Shown here: positions 36,100-44,830 of the stretch, piece after piece
Numbering within the stretch: the stretch's first letter is position 1
Layout: every line of letters starts with the position of its first letter
NCBI RefSeq assembly: GCF_040546595.1
Contig: NZ_JBEPOB010000001.1
Coordinates: forward strand, 2,605,001 to 2,669,000
DNA: 64,000 nt
Source: Bosea sp. OAE506
GTDB lineage: Bacteria > Pseudomonadota > Alphaproteobacteria > Rhizobiales > Beijerinckiaceae
Reading direction: 5' to 3'
Notes under the pieces: model-generated
What the model was told of the DNA's origin: nothing
What the model saw: only the letters and a program-made list of their open reading frames with translations
Databases searched by the model: none
Position numbers and translations under genes: made by a program

Positions 36100-36184
36100 G
36101 TCATGCTCGGGCATGACCCGAGCATCTCAGGCCGGATGGGTTGTTCCATCCTGCGCGAGATTCTCGGGTCAAGCCCGAGAATGA
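36100..36184. repeat. GTCAT-family palindromic repeat, two hairpins
   Basis: Between ilvI and the racemase are GCTCGGG-CATGAC-CCGAGC and ATTCTCGGG-TCAAG-CCCGAGAAT, bounded by GTCAT and ATGAC. The same ATTCTCGGG/CCCGAGAAT core recurs at 43524-43560, and GTCATGCTCGGG at 52447-52475. These resemble the dispersed palindromic elements of Hyphomicrobiales genomes. No coding is seen here. Confidence 0.65.
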
Positions 36185-36212
36185 CGAGGCTGGCGTGGCG
36201 GGGAGGGACACC

Positions 36213-36920
36213 ATGGCGACCATCGGCCTGATCGGCGGGATGAGCTGGGAATCGACCGCGGTCTACTATCGGCTGCTGAACGAGGGCGTGCGGGCGCGGC
36301 AGGGCGGGCTGCATTCGGCCGACATCCTGCTGCATTCGCTCGACTTTGCGCCGGTGGCCGAGATGCAGGCGCAGGGCGACTGGGACGGCGCGGGCGCCCT
36401 GCTGGCGGCGAGCGCGCTGCGGCTGGAGCGGGCCGGGGCGGGGTGCCTCCTGCTCTGCACCAACACCATGCACAAGGTGGCCGACCGCATTACCGCCGCG
36501 ACGCGTGTCCCCTTCCTGCATCTGGCCGACGTCACCGCCAAGGCGGTGAAGCGTCGGGGCGTCCGCCGGCCGCTGCTGCTGGCGACGCGCTTCACGATGG
36601 AGCAGCGCTTCTATCTGGGACGGCTCGCCGCCTTCGGGATCGAGGCGATGGTGCCCGGCGAGGCGCAACGGGCCGAGGTCCATCGCGTCATCTATGAGGA
36701 GCTCTGCCGCGGGCGCATCGAGCCGGCTTCGAAGGCGCGCTATCTCGCGATCATCGCCGAGGCGGCGGCACAGGGTGCCGACGGCGTGATCCTCGGCTGT
36801 ACCGAGATCGGGCTCTTGATCGCGCAGGGCGATGTCGACCTGCCGGTGTTCGACACGACGGCGCTCCATGTCGAGGCCGCGCTTGATTTTGCCCTCGCTG
36901 CGGAGAGCCAGGCGGCATGA
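36213..36920 (+). CDS. Aspartate/glutamate racemase family protein
   Basis: The 235-residue protein has the racemase fold with IGLIGGMSWESTAVYYRLLN (N-terminal loop), the first catalytic Cys in LLCTNTMHKV and the second in VILGCTEIGLLI. This fits the aspartate racemase subfamily, interconverting L- and D-aspartate or glutamate. ATG at 36213 has GGAGGGACACC upstream. It lies after ilvI and its stop overlaps the GST start. The function within a branched-chain amino acid locus is unclear. Confidence 0.92.
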   Translation: MATIGLIGGMSWESTAVYYRLLNEGVRARQGGLHSADILLHSLDFAPVAEMQAQGDWDGAGALLAASALRLERAGAGCLLLCTNTMHKVADRITAATRVPFLHLADVTAKAVKRRGVRRPLLLATRFTMEQRFYLGRLAAFGIEAMVPGEAQRAEVHRVIYEELCRGRIEPASKARYLAIIAEAAAQGADGVILGCTEIGLLIAQGDVDLPVFDTTALHVEAALDFALAAESQAA

Positions 36921-37630
36921 AGCTCATCATCGCCAACAGGAACTACTCGTCCTGGTCGCTGCGACCCTGGCTGCTGCTCACGCAGTTCGGCATGCCGTTC
37001 GAGGAGGTCGTGGTCCCCTTCGGCCCGACCTTCGACGACCCCGCCTGGAAGCAGGTCATCGCGCAGTACTCGCCCGCAGGGAAGGTGCCTGTGCTGATCG
37101 ACGGCGCGGTCCAGATCTGGGAATCGCTGGCGATCCTGGAATATGTCGCCGAGAAGCGGCCGGACCTGCCGATCTGGCCGCGCGATCCCGCGGCGCGGGC
37201 GATGGCGCGCTCGGTTTCCAGCGAGATGCATGCCGGCTTTTCGGCCCTGCGCGGCGCCTGCCCGATGAACCTGGCCTGGGTGCATCCGGCGCGCGACCGC
37301 GGCCCGAAGGTGGCCGCCGATGTCGCCCGGATCACGGCGATCTGGCGACAGGCGCGCGAGCGCTTCGGCGCCGAGGGCCCCTTCCTGTTTGGCGCCTTCA
37401 GCGCTGCGGATGCGATGTTCGCGCCGGTGGTGGCGCGGTTCGTCGGCTATTCGATCCCGCTCGATCCCGTCTGCGCCGCCTATGTCGCGGCCGTGACCGA
37501 GAGCCGGGGCTACCAGGCCTGGCGGGATGCCGCCCTGGCCGAGCCCTGGATCGTCTCCGAAGACGAGGTCGACGAGCCCGTCCTCACCGATTTCCGCCCT
37601 CATCTGACCGCAACTCGAGCCTCCTCATGA
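36917..37630 (+). CDS. Glutathione S-transferase family protein
   Basis: This 237-residue protein has an N-terminal thioredoxin-like domain (MKLIIANRNYSSWSLRPWLL, with S/N in the usual GSH-activating region, then GKVPVLIDGAVQIWESLAI) and an all-helical C-terminal domain. The NYSSWSLRPWL N-terminus is typical of a distinct GST group. Its ATG overlaps the racemase stop, and its stop overlaps the ilvH start, so racemase, GST and ilvH are translationally coupled. Substrate is unknown. Confidence 0.9.
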   Translation: MKLIIANRNYSSWSLRPWLLLTQFGMPFEEVVVPFGPTFDDPAWKQVIAQYSPAGKVPVLIDGAVQIWESLAILEYVAEKRPDLPIWPRDPAARAMARSVSSEMHAGFSALRGACPMNLAWVHPARDRGPKVAADVARITAIWRQARERFGAEGPFLFGAFSAADAMFAPVVARFVGYSIPLDPVCAAYVAAVTESRGYQAWRDAALAEPWIVSEDEVDEPVLTDFRPHLTATRASS

Positions 37631-38166
37631 ACACGTCGTCGCATTATCCCAACGCCCCCGTCGCCCAGCCGATCGCCCGGCACACCCTGGCCGTGATCGT
37701 CGACAACGAGCCGGGCGTGCTGGCGCGCATCGCCGGCCTGTTCTCCGGCCGCGGCTACAACATCGAGAGCCTGACCGTCTCCGAGACCGAGCACGAGAAG
37801 CATCTCTCGCGCATCACCGTCGTGACCTCCGGGACCGCGGCCGTGATCGACCAGATCAAGGCGCATCTCGACCGGCTGGTGCCCGTCCATCGCGTCGTCG
37901 ACCTGACGCTGCAGGGCGAGGCGCTGGAGCGCGAACTCGCCCTGGTCAAGGTCGTCGGCAAGGGCGAGCATCGCGTCGAGGCGATGCGCCTGGCCGCGGC
38001 CTTCGGCGCGCGCACGCTGGACGCCTCGCTGACCTCCTTCGTCTTCGAGCTGACCGGCACGACCGAAGAGATCGAGCGCTTCATCAAGCTGATGACGGCG
38101 GTGGGTCTGACCGAGGTCTCGCGCACCGGCATCGCTGCGATGAGCCGCGGCCCCGAGGCGATGTAG
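37627..38166 (+). CDS. ilvH: Acetolactate synthase small (regulatory) subunit
   Basis: The 179-residue protein begins with an ACT domain: RHTLAVIVDNEPGVLARIAGLFSGRGYNIESLTVS, the site where valine binds and inhibits acetolactate synthase. The second half (KVVGKGEHRVEAMRLAAAFG) is the C-terminal domain that activates the large subunit. ATG at 37627 overlaps the GST stop. It is separated from ilvI by two unrelated genes, unlike the usual adjacent ilvIH pair. Confidence 0.94.
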   Translation: MNTSSHYPNAPVAQPIARHTLAVIVDNEPGVLARIAGLFSGRGYNIESLTVSETEHEKHLSRITVVTSGTAAVIDQIKAHLDRLVPVHRVVDLTLQGEALERELALVKVVGKGEHRVEAMRLAAAFGARTLDASLTSFVFELTGTTEEIERFIKLMTAVGLTEVSRTGIAAMSRGPEAM

Positions 38167-38205
38167 AATGCTTCCGGACCTGGTGGGCGCCGGATTATCG
38201 GGATC

Positions 38206-38421
38206 ATGACCCTCGAACAGATTGCCCTCGGCCTCGAAATCGCCGGCCTCGGCTGCTTCCTCTGGCCCATCCTGATGCGGGTGACCGGCAAGACGCCCGC
38301 ACTGCCCCCGGGCAGCGGCGGCGCAAGCCTGCGCTCGCCGCTGTGGTGGGCCGGCTTCGTGCTGACCGCGGCGGCGATCTTCCTGCAACGGCTCGCCAGC
38401 CAGCAGGCGGGCGGCGGCTAG
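38206..38421 (+). CDS. Small membrane protein, unknown function (71 aa)
   Basis: The protein MTLEQIALGLEIAGLGCFLW has one N-terminal helix (IALGLEIAGLGCFLWPILMRV) and a second (LWWAGFVLTAAAIFLQRLA) joined by a loop rich in P and G. It resembles no family I recognise. It starts 39 bases after ilvH, so it may be co-transcribed, and the next gene is a TetR regulator on the same strand. Confidence 0.6.
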   Translation: MTLEQIALGLEIAGLGCFLWPILMRVTGKTPALPPGSGGASLRSPLWWAGFVLTAAAIFLQRLASQQAGGG

Positions 38422-38491
38422 GCCGAAAGGCGCGACGCCCAGCCATGGCAAAGCCGCTTGCACCGGGTGGCGTGCTGCGATAGAGAGCCGA

Positions 38492-38506
38492 ACCGTAACG
38501 TACGGT
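38492..38506. promoter_or_regulatory. Inverted repeat ACCGT-N5-ACGGT, TetR operator candidate
   Basis: ACCGT (38492-38496) and ACGGT (38502-38506) form an inverted repeat with a five-base centre, 28 bases before the TetR ATG. TetR proteins usually bind such palindromes in their own promoters, so autoregulation is plausible but not shown. Confidence 0.45.
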
Positions 38507-38533
38507 ACGCTGCTTCCTCGGCTTCCAGAGCGC

Positions 38534-39202
38534 ATGACGACGACGCCTCCAATGACAGAGACGGACGAGCCCACGGCCCGGCAGCAGGCCGTGCTCGACG
38601 CCGTGCTGTCGCTGATGGTGGAGGAGGGGGACCAGCTCACCATGACGGCCGTGGCGCGCCGGGCGAGCTGCTCGAAGGAGACGCTCTATAAATGGTTCGG
38701 CGACCGCGATGGATTGCTGGCGGCCACCGTGCGCTGGCAGGCAGCGCGGGTTCGCGCCGGGCGCTATGACCGGCCTACCCTCGACATCGCGACGCTGCGC
38801 GACAGCCTTAAAGGGTTTGCCGCGACCTGGCTCACGGTGATCTCGAGCCCGACATCGATTGCGCTGAACCGGCTGGCAATCGGCCATGCGGCCTCGCGCA
38901 AGAGCAATCTCGGCGGCATCGTGCTGGCGAATGGCCGCTTCGCGATCGGCGAGCGGCTTCGGCCGGTGCTGGAAGCCGGGCGCGAGGCGGGATTGCTGGC
39001 CTTCGCCGATTCCGAGACGGCCTTCCGCACCTTCTTCGGCCTCGTCGGCCGCGACGTGCAGATCAGGCTGCTGCTGGGCGACACGCTGACGCTCTCGCGC
39101 AACGAGATCGAGCGCGACGCCGCCCGCGCCACCGACCAGTTCCTCACCCTCTACGGCGGACGGGTTCCGTCGCAGGGGTCCGATGAAACCACCCGCTCCT
39201 GA
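38534..39202 (+). CDS. TetR/AcrR family regulator
   Basis: The 222-residue protein has an N-terminal HTH: RQQAVLDAVLSLMVEEGDQL, TMTAVARRASCSKETLYKWF, GDRDGLLAATVR, then an effector-binding C-terminal domain. The recognition helix SKETLYKWF is typical. It sits just upstream of ilvC on the same strand, with 27 bases between stop and ATG, so it may read into ilvC. No ligand is predicted. Confidence 0.9.
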   Translation: MTTTPPMTETDEPTARQQAVLDAVLSLMVEEGDQLTMTAVARRASCSKETLYKWFGDRDGLLAATVRWQAARVRAGRYDRPTLDIATLRDSLKGFAATWLTVISSPTSIALNRLAIGHAASRKSNLGGIVLANGRFAIGERLRPVLEAGREAGLLAFADSETAFRTFFGLVGRDVQIRLLLGDTLTLSRNEIERDAARATDQFLTLYGGRVPSQGSDETTRS

Positions 39203-40360
<1,158 letters not shown>

Positions 40361-40442
40361 TGAGCGGCAGCCCCGGGGGCGGGCAGGAACCGAGAGGTTA
40401 ACGGCGCGTTCTCTCCTGCGAACGAACAGGCGGGAGCGGGCG

Positions 40443-40619
40443 ATGATGGGCCATCACGAGACAGCCGAGCAGCGGACACGGACGGACAGCAGGCAGGACA
40501 GCCGGGCCCGGGTCGCCGAAGCCGAGCGCGGCGAGGATTGGCCGCTGCTGAGCGCGCTTCTCGGCGGACTCTTTCTCGCGGTGCTGTTCAACACCTTCAT
40601 CGCCCTGATCCCGGGCTGA
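40443..40619 (+). CDS. Small membrane protein (58 aa), unknown function
   Basis: ATG at 40443 opens MMGHHETAEQRTRTDSRQDS, then a charged linker, and a single C-terminal helix (WPLLSALLGGLFLAVLFNTF) ending with IALIPG and a TGA at 40617. AGGCGGGAGCGGGCG is upstream. The protein is probably a tail-anchored inner-membrane protein. Two other small membrane proteins follow at 40644 and 40946. No family is recognised. Confidence 0.6.
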   Translation: MMGHHETAEQRTRTDSRQDSRARVAEAERGEDWPLLSALLGGLFLAVLFNTFIALIPG

Positions 40620-40643
40620 GCCGCAGGGCCGAGGAGAGTTGCC

Positions 40644-40877
40644 ATGACCCATCCCAACAATAACGTCGAACAGCGCGCCGAGGCGCAGAGCGATTCCAAG
40701 CCCGGTGGCCAGCCCGTGGCGCCGATGCGGGCCGACGATCACAGCAATGCCAGTCCGGCTGTCGAGACACCGGTCGAAGCGCGACAGGGCTTCAAGGGCG
40801 TGCCGGTCCTGATGGTGCTGATCGGCGGCCTCGTTCTTGCCGTCGTCGCCTGGTTCGTCGTGGAGATGGTGGCCTGA
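40644..40877 (+). CDS. Small membrane protein (77 aa), unknown function
   Basis: The protein begins MTHPNNNVEQRAEAQSDSKP, a long hydrophilic N-terminus rich in Q, N and E, and has one C-terminal membrane helix (VPVLMVLIGGLVLAVVAWFV). The architecture, hydrophilic N-terminus with a single C-terminal helix, is shared with the neighbour at 40443. GAGGAGAG precedes the ATG. Function is unknown. Confidence 0.6.
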   Translation: MTHPNNNVEQRAEAQSDSKPGGQPVAPMRADDHSNASPAVETPVEARQGFKGVPVLMVLIGGLVLAVVAWFVVEMVA

Positions 40878-40945
40878 TCCGGCTCTATCGAGGGCCAGAT
40901 GCTCGGCCCCGCTTTGTTACGGTCAGATGAGAGAGGGAGGTTGCT

Positions 40946-41044
40946 ATGACGATGTCCCGATTGATGCAAAGTCCCGTCGCGGCCGGCCTTGGATTGGCCG
41001 GCTCGATGGCGCTTCTCCTGGCGATCGTGTTCGGGCTCGCCTGA
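40946..41044 (+). CDS. Very small membrane protein (32 aa)
   Basis: ATG at 40946 has GAGGGAGG six bases upstream, one of the strongest ribosome sites in the window, and encodes MTMSRLMQSPVAAGLGLAGS, then MALLLAIVFGLA, stop TGA at 41042. The second half is a single hydrophobic helix. The strong initiation signal makes it believable as a translated gene despite its size. It lies 69 bases after the 77-residue gene and is convergent with dedA. Function is unknown. Confidence 0.5.
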   Translation: MTMSRLMQSPVAAGLGLAGSMALLLAIVFGLA

Positions 41045-41051
41045 GCGGCGC

Positions 41052-41594
41052 TCAGCGGACGAAGAGCGTGCCCTGCTTGGCCATCTCGGCCAGCGTTCCG
41101 CCGCCATAGATCAGGCTGAAGCCCCAGGCCATCGAGGCCAGCCAGTTGGCGATCTGGAAGGGCCAGAACGGCATCTTCACGATGCCGGCGACGATTGCGA
41201 CGACGGCGCGCAGCGGTCCGAAGAAATGGCCGATCAGGATGCTGGCGACGCCCCATTTCTCGAAGAAGGCATGGCCGCGCTGCAGCATCTGCGGATTGCC
41301 GCGAAACGGCCAATAGTCGCCGACACGGGGGCCGAGCACGAGACCGGCCCAATAGGAAATCCAGAACCCGCAGCCGGCTCCCACCGAGGCGGCGAGCGCC
41401 AATGGGGCGAGGTCGAGCCCGGATGCTCCCGCCACCGCACCGAAAGCGGTGAAGAACACCGTCGCCGGCACCAGCCAGGACAGGATCGCGACGCATTCGC
41501 AAAACGCGATCAGGAAGACGATCGGGATCGCCCATTCCTGGTTGGCGCGCATGAACTCGACGAGCGTCTGCATCCAGAGTTCGAGCTGAGCCAT
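41052..41594 (-). CDS. DedA family membrane protein
   Basis: This 180-residue protein has a SNARE-associated/DedA topology: helices near residues 22-45, 50-72, 130-150 and 155-172. The DedA motif region reads FISYWAGLVLGPRVGDYWPF-like sequence (SYWAGLVLGPRVG) and RGHAFFEKWGVASILIGHFFGPLRAVVAIVAGI. DedA proteins flip or transport undecaprenyl phosphate and related lipids in several bacteria and help keep the proton gradient. The stop is eight bases from the convergent 32-residue gene. Confidence 0.93.
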   Translation of the reverse strand: MAQLELWMQTLVEFMRANQEWAIPIVFLIAFCECVAILSWLVPATVFFTAFGAVAGASGLDLAPLALAASVGAGCGFWISYWAGLVLGPRVGDYWPFRGNPQMLQRGHAFFEKWGVASILIGHFFGPLRAVVAIVAGIVKMPFWPFQIANWLASMAWGFSLIYGGGTLAEMAKQGTLFVR

Positions 41595-41799
41595 TCCTGA
41601 TCCGAACGCGCGAGTGGGGGCTGGCGCTTATCGCCGTCCGGCGACGACGATGCAACCGTGACCGCGCAGTAGCCCGCAGGACCGCAGCCATGCGGCGGGT
41701 TGGCCTTCGGCGGCCGATCGCCTAATCTTCCCGTCAACGAGCCAGAGAGCTTCGGCCGGCGCCGCCGACGCGCCCGATGTCGACGAGGAAACGGACTGT

Positions 41800-42687
41800 A
41801 TGGAGCTACCCAACGCCCCGCATGCGGATGCGGGATCTGCCGTGCCGTCGCCGCAAGCCGGTGCGCCCTCCGCCGTCGCGCTCGGCCGCCTCGACATCAC
41901 CTTCCATCTCGAAGGCGGCAACCGCTACCAGGCGGTCACCGGCATCGACCTGTCGGTGGCGGCGGGCGAGTTCGTCTCGGTCGTCGGCCCCACCGGCTGC
42001 GGGAAGTCGACGCTTCTCAATGCGGCGGCCGGGCTGCTGACACCGTCGGCCGGCACCGTCACCATCTTCGGCCAGCCGCTCTCGGGGCTGAACCGCCGGG
42101 CCGGCTATCTCTTCCAGGCCGATGCGCTGATGCCGTGGAAGACCGCGCTCGACAACGTCAAGGTCGCGCTCGAGCCGATGGGCGTCTCCGACGCCGAGGC
42201 CGACCGGCGCGCGCGGGACTGGCTGGCGCGGGTGGGCTTGCGCGCCTTCGTCGACCGCTACCCGCACATGCTCTCGGGCGGGCAGCGCAAGCGCGTGGCG
42301 CTGGCCCAGATGCTGATCCGCGATCCCGAAATCCTGCTGATGGACGAGCCTTTCGGGCCGCTCGATGCGCAGACGCGGCAGATCATGGGCAATCTCCTGC
42401 TCGATCTCTGGTCGCGCGACCGCAAGGCGCTGATCTTCGTCACCCATGACCTGGAGGAGGCGATCGCGCTGTCCGACCGCGTCGTGGTGATGTCGGCCGG
42501 CCCCGCCGCCGGCATCGTCGCCGATTACCGCGTGCCGCTGCCGCGCCCGCGCGACATCGCCGAGATCAGGCTGGAAAAGGCCTTTCACGAGATCCATCGC
42601 GACATCTGGGCGTCGCTGCGCGTCGAGGTGCAGAAGGCCTATGCGATGGGCGAGGGCAAGGAACTGGTTGGGGGAGCCGGAGCATGA
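41800..42687 (+). CDS. ABC transporter ATP-binding protein (SsuB/TauB type)
   Basis: The 295-residue ATPase energises uptake with the downstream permease and NMT1-like binding protein. Motifs are GPTGCGKSTLLNAAAG (Walker A), LFQADALMPWKTALDNV (Q-loop), LSGGQRKRVALAQ (signature) and ILLMDEPFGPLDAQTR (Walker B) with VTHDLEEAIALSD. It is the nitrate/sulfonate/taurine class. ATG at 41800 follows GACGAGGAA. It overlaps the permease start by four bases. The substrate is not set by sequence. Confidence 0.93.
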   Translation: MELPNAPHADAGSAVPSPQAGAPSAVALGRLDITFHLEGGNRYQAVTGIDLSVAAGEFVSVVGPTGCGKSTLLNAAAGLLTPSAGTVTIFGQPLSGLNRRAGYLFQADALMPWKTALDNVKVALEPMGVSDAEADRRARDWLARVGLRAFVDRYPHMLSGGQRKRVALAQMLIRDPEILLMDEPFGPLDAQTRQIMGNLLLDLWSRDRKALIFVTHDLEEAIALSDRVVVMSAGPAAGIVADYRVPLPRPRDIAEIRLEKAFHEIHRDIWASLRVEVQKAYAMGEGKELVGGAGA

Positions 42688-43472
42688 AACGCGCGAAGCT
42701 CCTCATCCTGCAGGCGCTGGTGATGGTCGTCTTCCTGGCGATCTGGCACCTCGTCACCACGACCAGCCTGTTCGGCGATGTCAAGACGACGCAGTTCTTC
42801 TTCTCGACGCCCGGCGCCGTGCTGTCGCGGACCTGGACCCAGCTCACCGGCGGCGAGATCTACTGGCATCTCGGCATCACCCTGACCGAGACGGTGCTGG
42901 CCTTCGTCATCGGCTCTGCGGCGGGCATCCTGTTCGGCTTCACCTTCGCCCGCAACGAGCTGCTGGCGGCGGTGTTCGACCCCTATATCAAGGCGGCCAA
43001 CGCCCTGCCGCGCGTCGTGCTGGCGCCGATCTTCGCGCTCTGGTTCGGGCTGGGCATCTGGTCGAAGGTCGCGCTCGGCTTCACGCTCGTCTTCTTCATC
43101 GTCTTCTTCAACGTCTATCAGGGCGTGCGCGAGGTCTCGCCGACGGTGCTGGCGAATGCCCGCATGCTCGGCATGAACGAGCGCCAGCTCTTCCGCCACG
43201 TCTACTGGCCCTCGGCGCTGACCTGGATGTTCTCGTCTTTGCACACCTCGGTGGGCTTTGCGTTGGTGGGCGCCGTGGTCGGCGAATATCTCGGCTCCTC
43301 GGCCGGCCTCGGCTACAAGATCCACGAGGCGGAAAGCGTTTTCGACGTGACCGGCGTGTTCTCGGGCATGCTGATCCTGGCGATGTTCGTGATCGCGATC
43401 GATTCCGTGGTGACGATGGTCGAGAAGCGGCTGCTGGTCTGGCGACCGGGGCAGAGTTCGACGACGGTGTGA
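42684..43472 (+). CDS. ABC transporter permease (SsuC/TauC type)
   Basis: The 262-residue membrane protein has six predicted helices and the EAA loop (LGMNERQLFRHVYWPSALTWMFSS), of the BPD_transp_1 type. It forms the channel of the importer, with the ATPase overlapping upstream (ATGA) and the binding protein 178 bases downstream. The gap after it holds a GTCAT-family repeat. Substrate is probably a small anionic or aromatic compound, but nothing in the sequence fixes it. Confidence 0.92.
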   Translation: MKRAKLLILQALVMVVFLAIWHLVTTTSLFGDVKTTQFFFSTPGAVLSRTWTQLTGGEIYWHLGITLTETVLAFVIGSAAGILFGFTFARNELLAAVFDPYIKAANALPRVVLAPIFALWFGLGIWSKVALGFTLVFFIVFFNVYQGVREVSPTVLANARMLGMNERQLFRHVYWPSALTWMFSSLHTSVGFALVGAVVGEYLGSSAGLGYKIHEAESVFDVTGVFSGMLILAMFVIAIDSVVTMVEKRLLVWRPGQSSTTV

Positions 43473-43523
43473 GGCTGAAGCAGCGTGATGGTCGGGCGCA
43501 GACCCGCGCGATTCTCTCCGGAG

Positions 43524-43560
43524 ATTCTCGGGTCTACGCTTCGCTTCGCCCGAGAATGAC
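43524..43560. repeat. GTCAT-family palindrome
   Basis: ATTCTCGGG (43524-43532) pairs with CCCGAGAAT (43549-43557) around a 16-base loop, then GAC. The same arms occur at 36161-36181, showing a dispersed element. It sits between the permease and binding-protein genes. Confidence 0.65.
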
Positions 43561-43650
43561 GCCGTTCTTGCCCGTTCGCCCCGATCCCGCCTATCCTTGC
43601 TCCCAACGCGCTCGCGAGAGGCGCCCATCAGTTCAACCGGAGGAACACCC

Positions 43651-44682
43651 ATGATCGTCTCACGCCGCGCGGCGCTGGCTGCGCTCGCTTTCGGCACCGC
43701 GCTCGGTTTCGCTCCCCTGGCGGCCTTCGCGCAGAATGCCGAGAAGCCCAAGCTGACGCTCGGCGTCGGCGGCAAGCAGCTTCTGTATTATCTCCCGCTG
43801 ACGATCGCGGAGAAGAAGGGCTTCTTCAAGGAGCAGGGGCTCGAGGTCGAGATCAACGATTTCGGCGGCGGCGCCAAATCGCTGCAGGCGCTGGTCGGCG
43901 GCTCGGTCGATGTCGTCACCGGCGCCTATGAGCACACCATCCGGATGCAGGCCAAGGGCCAGGACATCCGTGCGGTCGTCGAGCTCGGGCGCTTCCCCGG
44001 CATCACCATCGCCGTGCGCAAGGACCTCGCCGACAAGGTCAAGTCGGCCGCCGACTTCAAGGGGCTGAAGATCGGCGTGACGGCGCCCGGCTCCTCCACG
44101 GCGCTGACCGCGCAATATGCCATGGTCAAGGCCGGGCTGAAGGCGACCGATGCGCCCATCATCGGCGTCGGCGCTGGCGCCAGCGCCGTTGCTGCGATGA
44201 AGCAGAAGCAGGTCGACATCATCTCGCATCTCGACCCCGTGACCTCGAAGCTCGAGGCCGATGGCGACGTCGTCTCCATCATCGACACCCGCACCGAGGC
44301 CGGCACCAAGGCGCTGTTCGGCGGCTCGAATCCTGCGGCCGTGCTCTATCTCAAGGGCGATTTCGCCACCAAGAACCCGGTGACGACGCAGAAGCTCGCC
44401 AACGCCTTCGTCAAGGCGCTGAAATGGCTGGAGACCGCCAAGCCCGAGGACGTCGCCGATCTGGTCCCGGCCGAGTACCATCTCGGTGACAAGCCGCTCT
44501 ATCTGCAGGCGGTGAAGAACTCGCTCGAGAGCTATTCGCGCACCGGCGTCTCCAGCCCCGAGGCGATGAAGAGCATGTACGACGCGCTCAAGTTGCTCGA
44601 CCCGGAACTGGCCTCGTCGAACGTCGATCTGAAGACGACCTTCATCGACACCTTCGCGAAGAAGGCCGCCGCAGGAAGCTGA
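43651..44682 (+). CDS. NMT1/SsuA-like periplasmic binding protein
   Basis: The 343-residue protein has a Tat-like or Sec signal (VSRRAALAALAFGTALGFAP, with an RR near the start, ending AAFAQ). The mature part has the NMT1 fold: LGVGGKQLLYYLPLTIAEKK, GFFKEQGLEVEINDFGGGAK, and VGGSVDVVTGAYEHTIRMQA. It supplies substrate to the ABC importer 178 bases upstream. GGAGGA precedes the ATG. The ligand is unknown; nitrate, sulfonate, taurine and thiamine precursors are all imported by relatives. Confidence 0.92.
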   Translation: MIVSRRAALAALAFGTALGFAPLAAFAQNAEKPKLTLGVGGKQLLYYLPLTIAEKKGFFKEQGLEVEINDFGGGAKSLQALVGGSVDVVTGAYEHTIRMQAKGQDIRAVVELGRFPGITIAVRKDLADKVKSAADFKGLKIGVTAPGSSTALTAQYAMVKAGLKATDAPIIGVGAGASAVAAMKQKQVDIISHLDPVTSKLEADGDVVSIIDTRTEAGTKALFGGSNPAAVLYLKGDFATKNPVTTQKLANAFVKALKWLETAKPEDVADLVPAEYHLGDKPLYLQAVKNSLESYSRTGVSSPEAMKSMYDALKLLDPELASSNVDLKTTFIDTFAKKAAAGS

Positions 44683-44830
44683 ACGGCCGCGAGGGCGGAT
44701 GTGGCATTTTTGCCGAATCCGCCCCAAAAGCGGGCGCCGGGGACGGTATTCCCGTTCCCGCGGGCCGCGGCGAATTTACAGCCGCGACAAATCCGCCATG
44801 GAGTTCCACGGATGGGGGCTACCGTGAAGC

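Noticed and set aside
34180..36114. 644-codon minus-strand open frame
   Set aside because: It mirrors the acetolactate synthase gene and its leader, with no recognisable domain.
41595..41799. Riboswitch upstream of the ABC importer (TPP or similar)
   Set aside because: No conserved riboswitch core or terminator is visible; the 205 bases look like plain divergent promoter sequence.
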